A DNA stretch of 64,000 bases, taken from assembly GCA_027625915.1 (NCBI GenBank), contig JANTQA010000032.1, forward strand, positions 15,578,001 to 15,642,000. The letters are read 5' to 3'. The stretch comes from Anaeramoeba flamelloides (Eukaryota; Metamonada; Anaeramoebidae). The position numbers and the translations under genes are program-made. Shown here piece after piece: positions 48,601-60,461 of the stretch. Positions within the stretch are counted from its first letter, which is position 1. Every line of letters starts with the position of its first letter. The notes beneath the pieces were generated by a model that ran no database searches, was not told the DNA's origin, and saw nothing but the letters and a program-made list of their open reading frames with translations.

Positions 48601-49235
48601 ATTTTGCAAAATAATTTTAATTCAAAAAAAATATTTAGAATCCATTAATAAAACTTCAAAATACAAGAAATTAAGTATGATATGTTAAAAAACATATTAT
48701 TGTTGTACATTTTGTATAATTGAATTAATATTAATAAATAATTATTGAAATAAAAAATGCCATATATTATTGGAAATAGCTTATATATATATATATATAT
48801 ATATAAGCTATTTTTTAAAGAAATGTTGACTTACTTTATAATGCTCAGAGAGGTGTTTTGATGTAGTTTTATACTGATATTCTTATTTAAATAAATTTTT
48901 GATTTTAGATCAAAATCATTGTTTCAAATTTTGCATATTTTTGTTTTCAAAGTCAATTTTAGATTAGAAAAATTTTGTTTAATTAGTAAAGCTATTATTT
49001 CTAATAAGTTTAAATTTTTCTTTCTTTTTTGTTTTTTTTTTTTTTTTACTTTTTTTTTCATTTATTTTCTTTTTCTTTTTTCTTTTAATTTTTTTTTTTT
49101 TGATGTTGTCTTTTTTTTTATACCTTTTTTTTATTTGGATACTTTGTTTTTACAAAAGATATTATCAAACTAAAAAAAAAAAAGAAGAAATATACAAACA
49201 CGCATATAATGAGTTGTTGAATTCTACAAGTTGGG
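45700..49235. other. Long intergenic stretch downstream of Ras
   Basis: No convincing gene. It contains long T- and A-runs (48250-48360), TA-dinucleotide tracts (47861-47877 and 48781-48806) and a G-run in CCACAGGGGGGGTGTC near 47392. A tiny frame at 46120 (MDQSSSSK, then a GTAAAA donor) has no in-phase continuation that I could find. Confidence 0.45.
48774..48813. repeat. Perfect AT-rich palindrome
   Basis: AAATAGCTT followed by about 22 bases of alternating TA and then AAGCTATTT: a 40-bp perfect dyad able to extrude as a cruciform. The same AATAGCTTATATATA word occurs at 37305 without its right arm. Confidence 0.8.
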
Positions 49236-49237
49236 AA

Positions 49238-49515
49238 TGTCTTTAGGTTTTCCAAAATTTAAAAGAATAGAGTAAATTCAGAGATTTCAATCAATTCTTT
49301 TAAATTTTGGAAAACCGCTGTTAGGTTTTTTTTAAATGTTAAAAATTAAAATAAAATTTCAAAATTTTTCATTTTATCTTTTAAATTAAAAAAAAGCACC
49401 ATTAGGTTTTCTTGAGTTTTCTGTTTATTTGAAAACACTTAAATAAACATATAACACTTAACAAAAAAAAAACAGAAATCCTCAAGAAATCCTAGTAACT
49501 TGACGGCACTCCATG
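49238..49515 (+). repeat. Repeat D, copy 4
   Basis: Palindromic D units. TTAGGTTTTCCAAAATTTAA pairs with AAATTTTGGAAAACC around an AGAATAGAG/TCAATTCTTT core, followed by ATTAGGTTTTCTTGAGTTTT and CTCAAGAAATCCTAG. The block at 49735-49910 resembles 43595-43735. Confidence 0.55.
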
Positions 49516-50215
49516 GTACTCCACAAAAATATTTAAAAATTATCCAAATAAAAAACACAATAAACAAAAGACAAAAGATATTTAAAATGGAAGAATTCAA
49601 CTTCAATTTTAAAACTTCTAAATTTTACAAATTACCTTAACAGATACTCTTATGTTATATATAAAAATAAATTAAAATTTTGAAAATTTGTAAAAAAAAA
49701 AGAAAAATTTAGATATCCTTGAAGATTTGTAACATTTTTTCTGGAATTGTTCAGTATATGAAAATAATCGTAAAATCTGTATATCTGAATTAAAAAAAAT
49801 TAATATATCTAATATATTTTTTCTTCGAGATTAAATAATAATAATAATCTTGTTATTATCAGAAAAAAATATTTATCAAATTTATTAGCATTAGTGGATA
49901 ATAATTTTATCTTTGAGTCTTTAATAAGATTCCTAAATTTTTATTTAGGAAATCAGACACACAAGAGGGGTTAATAACTCCTTCCTTAAATTATAAAAAA
50001 AAAAAAAAAACAATTTTTTCATATTTCAATAAATTATTTTTTTTTTTTATCTTTCTTTTTACCATAAAATCTTGTAATGTATATTCTTAAGACTCAATAA
50101 GAAAAGTTCGGTACTAGTGATATGAAAATTGTAATAATATCAAATTCAATTTCCAAATTCAAGTAAAATAATATTAAAATAAATAAAAAATAATTAAAAA
50201 AGTATTTATTTTGTA
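49516..50215. other. 3' flank of the RhoGEF gene
   Basis: Besides the repeat segment at 49735-49910 and an A-run at 49990, nothing was recognised. Confidence 0.45.
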
Positions 50216-50219
50216 AAAA

Positions 50220-53200
50220 TTAATTTTGATTTTGTTTTTTAAATGAATTACTTAAGGATCTATGTTGTTTTAATTTTTTTGTAATTTCCAGTTTAGCAAT
50301 TTTTGGTGAAGTGGGTGTTTTTCTATTTTTAGTTAAAGAATCATATTTGTTTTGCAATCGGGTGTGGGCTCTAGGTTTTGAAATTTTTTTCACAACCTTA
50401 GGGGTATATTTTTTTTTATTTTTATTGTTTATTTTTTTTTTGAATTTTTCGTTTGGTTTGAATTTTTTTGTCTTGTGGTTATTTTGCTTGATTGGTGAAA
50501 TGGGTGAAAATTTTAAATTGGGATTTAAACCCTTTAATGAATTTTGGTTGGTTAGACTTGTTTGCACCCTTCTGAGCCTAGCAAATTTCCTGACCCTGGT
50601 ACCACCTTCTTTCGGTGAATTGTTCGGAGATTTGGAATTAAAGCTTGTTTGCCTGGCAATATACTCGCTGCTTGTCCTCAATGTCAAAGACACTTTGTTT
50701 TCTTTTTCAGCGTTCATCAAATCTTTGCTTATTTTTTGGTCAGTGAAAATGGGGGAGAAATTGTTTGGTAAAGTGGAAGATGGCCTGATTTTATACATTT
50801 CATCTATTTGTTTAATCAATGTTTGCGAATGCTTTTGGAGGTGTGGTTTTAATCTTGAATTCGAAATGTTATTTAATTTGATTATTGTGTTTCGAATCTC
50901 TCTGATCCAATCACTTCTTTCGTTTTTATCATGGGCTTCAAAAATGTATTTATAGGTTGGTGTAAGTATTTTCACAAGTTTTGGGTGGTCTTTAATTTTT
51001 CGTATCTTTCTGATTTCTGATAAAGCATGCATTTGTTTCACTTTATATTTAACTCTTCCAAGTGTCAATGATTTTCTTAGTTTGGTTAATAATAAGAAAT
51101 CATTGAAAAGAAAAATCATAAAAGATTGATTTTTTTTGCGATTTTTTTTTACTCTGACAAGTGGCCCTTCTTTAACTAGCCTTCGATACCATTGGAAAAG
51201 ATTCTTTTTTGGTCGTGTTTTATGATAAGTAATCAAAGAAATATTGATAATGGTGGATAAAAGGGTAATTATTAGAAATATATTTGTTTAAGGGTGGTTT
51301 TGTATGTATAAAATTATTGAATAAAAAATATTTTGTTATGAAGAGATTTGTTTGAAAATGAAAAAATTGAAATTTTCAAGATCGCAGAAACATCACAGAA
51401 ACTTTTTTCACTAACAGAATAGTTTCAAAAAGTATCAAATTAGATGTTATTGCTGAAACAAAGAAGATTTGGAAATGATGACTCAAAATATTTTAAATAG
51501 TTAAAAAAAAAAGTATAGAAAAGTTTAGATCGTTAAGGGACTATTCTCTATTATTTTTTTTTTTGACCAATTTCTAAATAAGGATTCCTTATCTAGAAAT
51601 AAGTTTAATATCATAATAAACAGGGTCTTTCAAATCGAAGTAATTGGCAAAAAATTTTCTTAATCTCTATTAAAGGTTCGCTAAAACAATTTAATAGAGA
51701 CAAGTCCCTTAACAAAAATAATCAAACGATATTACAGAAATCCAAGAAAACAAAGTGTCTCAGAATTTCTTTTCAGTTTTTGTGGCTTTTTTTAAACAAT
51801 TTAAGCCTATTTTCTTGAAAAAAAAAAGATATTTGCTCTTTTTTTTTTTCAAAAAATTATTTTTCTATTTCATTTTTTTTAGAACCTTTTTTTATGTTAA
51901 AAAGAAAAAAGAATCAAATAATTTTAAAAAAGACATTGTTTGAATTATGGGTCAATGGTAACGAATCGATTTTAACTGTCTGTTTTTGGTCTCAAAAGAG
52001 ATGAAACAAACATACCTTTTCTTTAAAAATTAAAATTTTCACTCAAAAATTGATTGTGAACAATTTGATTTAAAAAATTAAAAATAATTTTTGGGGAAAA
52101 AAGAAAATTTCCAAACAGAAGAACAACTTATCCAAAATTGAAAATCAAACTACCATTAAAAAAGTAATTCAATTATCAATAAATTAAAATTTAAAGATGT
52201 AATTAAAATAAAAAAGTGTTTACCTTTTAATCAATATAAAAAATAAATGGTTTTTCCTTTGTTTTCTTGGCTTTAAAAAAAAAAACAGAAACACTAAAAC
52301 AGAGAATGTATTAATGTTTTTCTGGTATTTAGATCATAAATGGGAAAAAAATTTCACTTCTTCTTAATTTTCCCTTTTCAAATAAAGGCACAAACAGTAA
52401 CCTACCTGTTTGAAAACTCTCATTGGGAGGGGGGGCAAGGTGATGAAGTAAAAAATCTTAATCCATTTATTATTCAAATACTAGAAGTGGAATTAGTTTT
52501 CAAATTTGGAAAATTGATGATATTTAAATTTTTTTTGAATTTTTGGGGTCTATTTAAATGTAATTTTCAATCGAATTTTGAGAACTTTGTTTTTTTTAAA
52601 AAATGTAGGAAAAGAGTAGTTAAAAGGGGGGTGGGTTACGAAATGAAAACTGATACTACTATTTTACAATTAAAAAGGGTTTCTTCTTATTTTTGTACTG
52701 TTTTCTTTTTTTCTCCTTATAAATTTTCGGTTTATCTAACAATTTCTAATTTGTGTTTTGTCTTTGATGCTATCTCAAATTAAAAGAGAGGTACTGAAAG
52801 GTTAAATTTCTCATTGCGGAATAATTTAATTAAAATAATTAAAAAAGGAAAATTGATCCGATAATTAAGCAATAGCTGAATGAATTTTTGGGATCAAGTC
52901 TATAAGAATCTTTCTTTGAATTTCATGTATCAACAAATAATGAAAAAATAAAAAGAAATTGTAAATGAAAATAAAAACTTACAATATCTTCTGATCCGTC
53001 GGTAAGCAATTTTTCACTGATTTCATAAACACGAAAACTATTTTCTGCATCCCTTTTTTTTTCATTAATTTTGTGTGCTGTGGAACATATTTGATCATAA
53101 ACATTCTTTAAACTGTTATACTCTTCTGTGTTTTTTGTAGTTTTTTTTACAAGGCGCTTTAAAGGATTGTTTTAATAAATATCGTTGCGAAAAATCAGAT

Positions 53201-54264
53201 TACTGTTAATTGTAAAATAAAAAGAACAAAATTTTCATTCAGCTTTCCAAAAAAACCATGATTCAATAATTAAAACAAATTATCAAAGTCCCCAATTCTC
53301 AGGGGAAAAATGATAATTTAAGTTTCTTTTAAGAATTAAAAAATTTGAAAATTTTACATGATTTTACAAAATCTTTTTTTGGGAAAGCTAGATGAAAATT
53401 TTGTTCTTTTTGTTTTACAACAAATAGTATTGTTTTGTTTTTTTTTTTATTTTTTTTGTTTTTGTTTTTTGTTTTTTGTTTTTCAAAATTCAAAAAGAAA
53501 AAGGATTAAATAATTGATCAAACTAAGAACAAATAAAATTGTAAAAAATAATTACTTCTAAAAGTAATTTATATCGGGGAACTCTTTGTAAAGGCGAAAC
53601 TAAAAAATCGTCAATTCTTAATCTGTGGCATCTTTCATTTGATTCTGTTTCCTATGATTTATTATGTTTTAATAATATTTTGATAAGAAATATATGACTT
53701 AAGATAATTAATTATTGGTCGTGATCAAAATTAAGAAAAAAAGATCTTACTTGAATGAATTGTCGAAACTTTTTCTTTTTTCGGCATTTTTTCAGTTGTA
53801 CAAGTGATTTTGGATATTTGTTTGCATAAGAACTATAAAAAGTCATCCATTTTAGCTAAAAAGAATATTAATAAAAATAAAAAAAAAAAAATTTTCAAAA
53901 ATTTAACGGTTATAAAAGGAAATTTTGGTTTTATCATCAAAAAGTAATTAATAATCTACATTTTTTTGAAAGACTTTAGCAAATGCATTTAATTTTTGAT
54001 TGAGTGTTTGTTTCTTAGGGAGTGATTGGCTATTTGGAAAACAAGATTCAAAATCTTTCAGCAAGATCTCATGAAACGATAAGATAACTTGGCAATCAGA
54101 AAAAATTGTTTTAATTTCTTCTTTTGGAATGATCTCTTTATCCGTTCCTGACAATTTGGTTAATGGACTCACAAACAAATCAATTAATGTTTTCAATCCT
54201 TCAACATAATTTCTTTCCGTTGCAAGTAATTCTGCTAATATATTTAATTGTACTCCTATTTTCT
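50220..54264 (-). CDS. RhoGEF (DH-PH), five exons recognised, N-terminus missing
   Basis: A Dbl-type exchange factor that loads GTP on Rho/Rac proteins. Exons are about 54264-53960, 53855-53751, 53651-53556, 53156-52983 and 51203-50220; all internal joins are phase 0 with GT donors. The DH domain spans the first four. CR1 is ILAELLATERNYVEGLKTLI, followed by IKTIFSDCQVILSFHEILL and FYSSYANKYPKSLVQLKKC. CR3 is DDFLVSPLQRVPRYKLLLE, and the last helix contains AHKINEKKRDAENS. The PH domain opens the last exon: RLVKEGPLVRVKK, FLFNDFLLLTK and a terminal YKYIFEAHDKNERSDWIREI. The ~200-residue tail is Lys/Ser-rich with SP and TP motifs (NNSPK, PTSPK), likely phosphorylated. The 3.5-exon DH plus PH order is standard. 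The initiator and any N-terminal domain lie upstream. Intron 3 holds element A. Confidence 0.9.
52340..52783 (+). CDS. 147-codon ORF antisense within a RhoGEF intron
   Basis: ATG at 52340, TGA-free to TAA at 52783, on the strand opposite RhoGEF and wholly inside its ~1.8-kb fourth intron. It is rich in Phe and Lys, with Cys/Arg-rich KKCRKRVVKRGVGYEMK in the middle. No domain or signal peptide recognised. At this A+T content such a length is unlikely by chance (roughly 0.09 stop per codon), and the minus strand here is not open. It could be a nested gene, an element remnant or a rare chance frame. Confidence 0.3.
   Translation: MGKKFHFFLIFPFQIKAQTVTYLFENSHWEGGQGDEVKNLNPFIIQILEVELVFKFGKLMIFKFFLNFWGLFKCNFQSNFENFVFFKKCRKRVVKRGVGYEMKTDTTILQLKRVSSYFCTVFFFSPYKFSVYLTISNLCFVFDAISN
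53212..53434. mobile_element. Element A, best-preserved copy
   Basis: 223 bp with 48-bp inverted ends. The left end starts TACTGTTAATTGTAAAATAA. The right end, reverse-complemented, starts TACTATTTGTTGTAAAACAA. Both continue through AGAACAAAATTTTCAT to AGCTTTCC. It sits in RhoGEF intron 3. Used here as the reference for family A. Confidence 0.75.
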
Positions 54265-55889
54265 CTATTGTTCGTTTTTTTTTTGGTTGTGTTTAGTTTG
54301 TTGTGAATAAGTTGATTATTATGAAAAAGTTTTACAAATTTCGTTGTAAAAGTTAAAGAGTATTACTTGTTGTCATTTGTAGAATTAATTCGATCTAAAA
54401 AAAATGAATTCAATGGTTATTTACAAAGAAAAACAATAAAAAAAAATGATCTTTTTCACATTCAAATTATTCACCATTGAAGATATGATGTTTCCAAACC
54501 ATATAATTTGTTTGTGCTAAGAATTTCAAATACAACATTATGTTTTAATATTGGGTATATTCCGTTTAAACCGTTAATTTTAAACACTCCATTCTTTGAT
54601 ATTTTTTTAAATTCAATTTTTGTTTTGGTTCTTTTAAAGTATTTTAGGGTGATTACTCAATGTGAAAATTGTTTACGATTTTTTAAGTCTTGTTTTAATG
54701 ATGTAAATAGTTCCTCCTTTTGAAATATACAAAAATTAAAAAATAGGGGAGATTATTATAAAATTAAAGAAGTAAAAATGTTATTATATCTTGATTTTTG
54801 TTTTGGAAATCTGAATTAATTGATATAAATTAAAAGTTAAAAAGTACTTGAAAAAAAGATCATAAACCATTATAATATTACATTCATTTATTTAATTCCA
54901 ATTTTATCAATATATTATTACTTGTTTAGAATTTAAAAGAGTAAATATTTTTTTACCTTTTGTAGATCTTTTTCAATAACTATAAATTTCCCCAGAATTA
55001 AATTCAAATTTATTTTTGGAAATATTTTCAAGTACCCCCACTTTTATGAAAGTTCAAACAAATCTACAGACTTTTTCTTAAAAAGCAGATAATAATACCT
55101 TTATTTGGAGAAATAAAGAAGAAAACACAACTATTTGTTTTTTTTTTTCATTGTGATGATCAAACACAGATAAAGAAAGTTGAGATAATACAGTTTTAAT
55201 AATATTTAAACTTTTTTTTTCCTTTTTAGAGGAAATTAAGAAAGTTAGTTTTTTAATTTTTTTTTTACTTCAGCACAAAATACAAAATTATTTTAAAAAC
55301 TAAATATACATTTTTTTACTTAAAAGTTTCAATGGAATTTTTTATTTTTATTTTATTTTTTTCATAAAAAACTTTGTTAACTCAATAATAATTTGGAAAG
55401 TAACAACACCTTTTCAACTCCTTAAGAAAAAGCGGAAAGATCAGTTTTCTCTTTGATAAAGAAAAGGGCGCTTGGCAATATATCGAATAATAAATTTGAT
55501 TTAACCCCATTTCATGAAAGGTTATTATAAATAATAAAAAGTGAAAACCCCCTATTGACAGTTGAAAACACTAAACTATTTTACAAAAAACTTGTTTCAC
55601 TTTAGAATGTTATTGAAAGTTCCTTTGATAGGTTTTTTCTTTTTTCGCACCAATAAAAAAAATTTAATTTTTTAAAATTTCATCAACTTTTTGTTTATTG
55701 TTTTTTTTTATTTTTTTTTCTTTTTTTTTCTTTTTTTTTTTTTGATCCTTTATTGTATTTTTTGTTTCCTTTCTTTTTCTGGAATTTTTTATTTTAAAAA
55801 AAAACATTGATAAAAAAAAATATTAAAAAATATATCTATACCATTATATTTATTTATAAAATTGAGGCTATTTAATATCATTTTTAGGT

Positions 55890-56060
55890 TCATATTTTTA
55901 AACCTTTCCCAATGAAAGTTTCATAATAACAAATCTATAATACTCATTTCAAAAACTCAGGTTTCACCCTTTTTTATTTGTTGGTTTTATTTTTTTAATT
56001 TTTAAATGAAAATCTTTTGTATATTTAGTATACTTTTTATGAGATTCATTAAAAGGAGTT
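55890..56060 (+). repeat. Repeat N, copy 2
   Basis: Resembles 2425-2600: AACCTTTCCCAATGAAAG, ATAATACTCATTTCAAAAAC and TTGTATATTTAGTATACTTT, after a poly-T-rich lead-in at 55705-55745. Confidence 0.55.
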
Positions 56061-57894
56061 AATCAAAAGTCAATGAATATCTATATAGATACATATATCA
56101 CATTTTTGTTTGGTCACGGTATTTCAAATAGAGTTTAAAATCTAGAAAAAAAAAAAAAAAAATGTAAATATATCTTAAAATGGGAAAATTTACAGAAAAA
56201 TTTTGGGAAAATAAGAAGTACAAATACTGGAAAGTATCAAGAACTCTACAATTTACAATATTTTAAGAATTTTTTTAATAGAGACTAACATAGCTGTTAA
56301 AACAAATATATTTGAAAAAAAAAAACCACACCATTGAAAAAAATTGATGATGTGGATTACTTCAGATTGGAATTTAGAAGATATAAAATATGAAAAAATT
56401 GGAAATAGTACTAAAAAAAATATTAAAGTTTTGATTTTAAGATTTTATTGTAATAAATATCAAGTGATTTATAACATTAAAATAGAATATACCCTAACCA
56501 ATATGACCATTAAAATATTAATGAGAAACAGCCCAAATGTAAATTATATTGGATTATATATCCATATATTAGCCTGAAATCCAACCACATAAAACATTTT
56601 TCTAATTTATTAACATACAATTATTATCATATTTATTCTTCAATAGGGCGTTTGATAAGAATATCGCTTACCATGATACCAGTAAAGGGTTAATGGAAAT
56701 TTTCTAAAACAACCACTATGAGGAATAATCCTAAAAAAACTTCAAATTGAGTAAATCTACAAGATAAAGATCTAAGAAAAATATTTATTTAAATTTTTAT
56801 TGCTAAATATTGACATTTTCTCAAAAAATATAAAATAATAAGATATCAGTCTTTGCACATGTGTTGTTGATTTTTATAATCAAGTTTTACTTTAATAAAT
56901 TCACAATAAAGTTTTTAAAAATAGTGCATAAATAGTCTTCATTAATTAGTTTTTGATTTTACTTTATAATTAGCAAATATTTATTAATTTTTATAATTTA
57001 ATCAATAATTTTTCACCAAATGAATTCTACTCTAAATTACAACCTTTTAGTTGTGGAATTAAACAATAGACCAAAAAAGGTAAAATAAAAAACTTCATTT
57101 TTCTCGATTGATCAATAAAAAACCATACCTGAAAGCAAAAAGCACATGTCTCAAAAAAAAAAAAAAGAACTTTTTTTCTCATTGTTTCAAACACAGTATC
57201 TAAGTTCAAAACAATTTGGAAGTTAAGCACCCTGGTTTTAATTGTAAATTTTCAAATAAGAATTGAATTTGTGGAAAAATTTTTATAAATTTTTTACTTT
57301 CTTAAGGACTACATTCCCACCCTTGAGGGGGTTAAGTAATTGTTTTATTTCACTTTCACTACTCAAAAAATTTTTTACACGGAAGAAATTAGACAAAAAA
57401 AAAAAAAAACATTTTTTATCATTTTTATCTTTTCACACAGACTATTTTTCTTGGTTATTCAATGAGAAGGAAAATTGAAAATAACAAAAAAAATAATGTA
57501 AAAAATGGCTTTTGGTGATTTTCAAGTGCATTTCAAATTTGAGAGTATTTCAAACTTGTTAAAGTAAATTTAAAAAATATGTAGAACAACTCTAGAAAAT
57601 AGTGTGAGTTCCGAAAGTTGAAATGGAAATTCTAAAATATTAAAATCAAAATTTAGCATGATCTTAAAATGTAAAAATTGTGAAAATTGTTGAAATTGTG
57701 AAAATTTCACATTTTTTTTAAAAGAAATTCTCCTTGAACAAATATTACTTGGATTACATAACTTATTCAAGGGTGATTTTATCTATTGTTTCACCGTTTT
57801 CACCTAAAAACGTAGTCCTGAAGAAATTTATTGTTTTTTTTTTGAATGACAGAAATTACCAGAATTAACCCAATATTTTTAAAAAAATTATAAT

Positions 57895-58135
57895 TTTGAG
57901 AATTATCTCTTTTTTTTTGGGATAAATTTAAAGTGAGATCCTTCCTTATTAGAAATTTTGTTTTTTATTTGTAGAACATTAAGTAACTAGGTTGAAATTA
58001 ACTTATTATTTATTGTTGGCTTCTTTGATCATAAAATCTACAGTTCTTCTTTAACAAAAAAAACAAGTTTTTTATTTTGAACAAGTTAATCAAGTCCAAG
58101 TGTGTAATTTTGACAACAATAAGGACCGTGTTGAC
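57895..58135 (+). mobile_element. Element B, right half, copy 8
   Basis: Right-half B landmarks: GAGATCCTTCCTTATTAGAA, AACTTATTATTTATTG, CTTCTTTGATCATAAAATCT and AAAAAAAACAAGTTTTTTAT. The left half is not seen. Confidence 0.45.
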
Positions 58136-58595
58136 TGACCTTTTGAATAAATAATTCCATTATATACTTCAACGTACTCACATTATCTGATACAGTTTTT
58201 TTAAACACTAATACCTTGGGCTAAATCCAATAATTTAAAAATTTTTACACTTCTTCTTACCTTAAAAAAAAAAAAAAAAAAGATAATAAAAAATTCGGGT
58301 GAATAATTGTTTTCAAGAAGAAGAATAATTTTGATTTATTTTTAGATAATTCATCACGTTTTTCAATTTTAAAAAGACAACACACTCCACAAATTAAAAA
58401 TAAAAATTAAATGTTTACAAACAAAAAGAATGAAGGAAAGATGAGAAAGGTTTTGTTAAACAAATTCTTGAGAACCTATTTTCAAGTTACCAAATTTTTA
58501 ATGGTCAGTGAAAATTTCATTTTTTGGAGAAATTTCTTTTTATCTTCTTTCACCAATTTAATATTTTAAAAAAAGAAAGAAAAAAAAAAAAAGAA

Positions 58596-59615
58596 ATGAG
58601 TTTAAGTGAAGGCTATGAAAGTGAAAAAGAATTGGAGGAATCTGAGTCTGTTGGTTCAGACAATTATGAACAAGAACAAGAAATTTCTTCGAATGGCTCT
58701 GAAAGTTTATCCGAGCTTTCTGAGAAAGAACTGTCCAGCGAACTCAATTCCTTGAGCAACAACGAGAACAAAAAAGAATACAATCCCGATTCTTTGAGTG
58801 GATCAGATTCGAATGACGAGATTAAAGAAGAAGAGCTCACATATTCATCTTCTGATTTTGAAAATCAACCAAACAAAACCAAAGAAAATAAAATGCTCAT
58901 CTCTGATGAACGAGATGAAGAAAAAAATGAAAACGAGGAAGAAGACGACGAGGATGGTGATGAACAAGAAATTGAAGAATACGAACTTTCCACAAGTTCT
59001 GATGATTTTGAAAAAGAAAAACAAGCAAACGATGATAAGAATAAATTAGGATCAATCAGTCCTGAAAGCGATATTGAAGAGATAGAAGAACAAGAACTTT
59101 CCACATCTTCTGATAATGAGAAAAAAAAAGAAATAAAAGAAAAAGAAACAGTAAAAAAAGAAAAAGATAAAGAAAAACAAGAAAATGAAAAGGAAATTGA
59201 AGAAAAAACAATAAGCTCTGAAATTGAAGAAATAGAAGAAAAAGAACTTTCAGCGTCTTCTGATGATTTTGATAAAGAAAAAGAAATAAAAGAAAAAGAA
59301 ACAACAAGTTCTGAAAGTGAAGAAATAGAAGAAAAAGAGCTTTCTCCATCTTCTGATAATGAAGAACAAAACAAAACAAAGGAAATCCAAAAAGAAATAC
59401 CAAAAAGCGAAACAAATGCACAAACACAAACAAAAAAACAAGAATCCAAAATTGAAAAAGAAAAAACCCAAACAAAACCAACAGAAGAAAAATCTAACAA
59501 CACTATTAATAATAAACAACAAAAAAATACACCAAGAAAAACAAAACACACACCACAATCCCATCAAAAAAATCAAGAAGAGTTAAACAAATATAAAGAA
59601 ATGATTAAAAAATTG
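58596..59615 (+). CDS. Acidic Ser/Glu-rich repeat protein, 5' exon (340 codons)
   Basis: The ATG at 58596 is chosen because the longer frame upstream begins with TTG. The exon is open to a donor at TTG|GTAAAT (59615/59616). Without splicing, the frame would run only 12 more codons of A/T-rich sequence. The protein is very acidic and disordered. A motif of the type I-E-E-x-E-L-S-x-S-S-D is repeated at least four times (EEYELSTSSDD, EEQELSTSSDN, EEKELSASSDD, EEKELSPSSDN), with a related EEELTYSSSDF earlier. The end turns Gln/Lys/Thr-rich and helical (NQEELNKYKEMIKKL), probably the start of a coiled coil. The Ser-Asp/Glu spacing suits casein kinase 2 sites (inference). No family recognised. Downstream exons were not found in the repeats that follow. 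Confidence 0.65.
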
Positions 59616-59857
59616 GTAAATATTAAATTTTACAATCTTTTTTATTATAAATGATTAAATATCCCCTTCAGGGACTAGCCTTTTTTGAAAAAAAAAAACG
59701 AAAATATTGTTGAGATCTGAAAAATGTTTTTTGTAAAATTATAGTTTAGCTTTTGATTATTGAAATTCATGCGTTAACATCATCTAAACAATTTATTAAT
59801 TATGAGTCTTTTTAAAGAGATTTCTAAACAAAAATTTAGAAATTAGGGAAGTGCCTT

Positions 59858-60440
59858 CAAGTGCCGGAGAGTGTCTAGGTTTTCTTGAGTGTTTTTCTTT
59901 TATTTGTCAAGTGCCCTAGGTTTTTTTGAGGTTTTCTATTTTATTTCAAAAATTAAAAAAAACCTAACGAAAATCTATTGATTTTCTAAATAAATAGAAA
60001 ACTCAAAAAAATCTAACGACGCTTTTCCAAAATTCAAAAGAATAGAGAAAAATCAATGGATTTTACTCGATTCTTTTAAATTCTGGAAAAGATAACGGCT
60101 TTTTTTTTTAATTTGAGAAATAAACGAAAATTTCTTTTTAAATTTTCTTTTTATTTCTAAAATTAAAATAAACACAAAGAAGCTTTTCCAAAATTTACAA
60201 GAATAGAGTCATAGCTACCGATTTTCTAATCAAAACAAAAATTTAAAAAAAACCTAACGGCGCTTTTCCAGAACTCAAAAGAATAGAGAAAAATCATGAA
60301 TTTTACTCTATTCTTTTAAATTCTGGAAAATATAACGGCGGTATTCTAAAATTTTTTAGTTTGATTCGAAAAATCTATTGATTTTTCAAATAAACAAAAA
60401 ACTCAAGAAAACTTAACGGCAATGTTTTTTTAATTTGTGA
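59858..60440 (+). repeat. Repeat D, copy 5 (largest array)
   Basis: Several palindromic units. 60020-60100 and 60260-60345 each form long hairpins, the latter pairing TTTTCCAGAACTCAAAAGAA with TTCTTTTAAATTCTGGAAAA around a short centre. CTCAAGAAAACTTAACGGC and its complement (TAGGTTTTCTTGAG) recur. There is no ORF. It lies just 3' of the acidic-protein exon, probably within its next intron. Confidence 0.65.
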
Positions 60441-60461
60441 AATAAACTAAATTTTAAAATT

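Larger units (their letters stand above)
54265..58595. other. Stretch upstream of RhoGEF, divergent from the next gene
   Basis: 5' exons of RhoGEF should lie in the left part. A minus-strand open segment at 54490-54660 (IEFKKISKNGVFKINGLNGI then a possible donor CAATG|GTGAAT) is a candidate, interrupted upstream by a TGA. Also present are repeat N copy 2 and a half copy of B. A 77-codon frame at 56344 begins with TTG and is judged chance. Confidence 0.35.

Noticed and set aside
50311-50955. 214-codon plus-strand ORF
   Set aside because: Antisense to the PH domain and tail of the RhoGEF; composition explained by the minus-strand coding sequence.
56344-56577. 77-codon ORF
   Set aside because: TTG start, no domain, and length expected by chance at this A+T content.
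58865-59551. Long Ser/Phe-rich minus-strand ORFs
   Set aside because: Shadows of the Glu/Lys-rich coding sequence on the plus strand.
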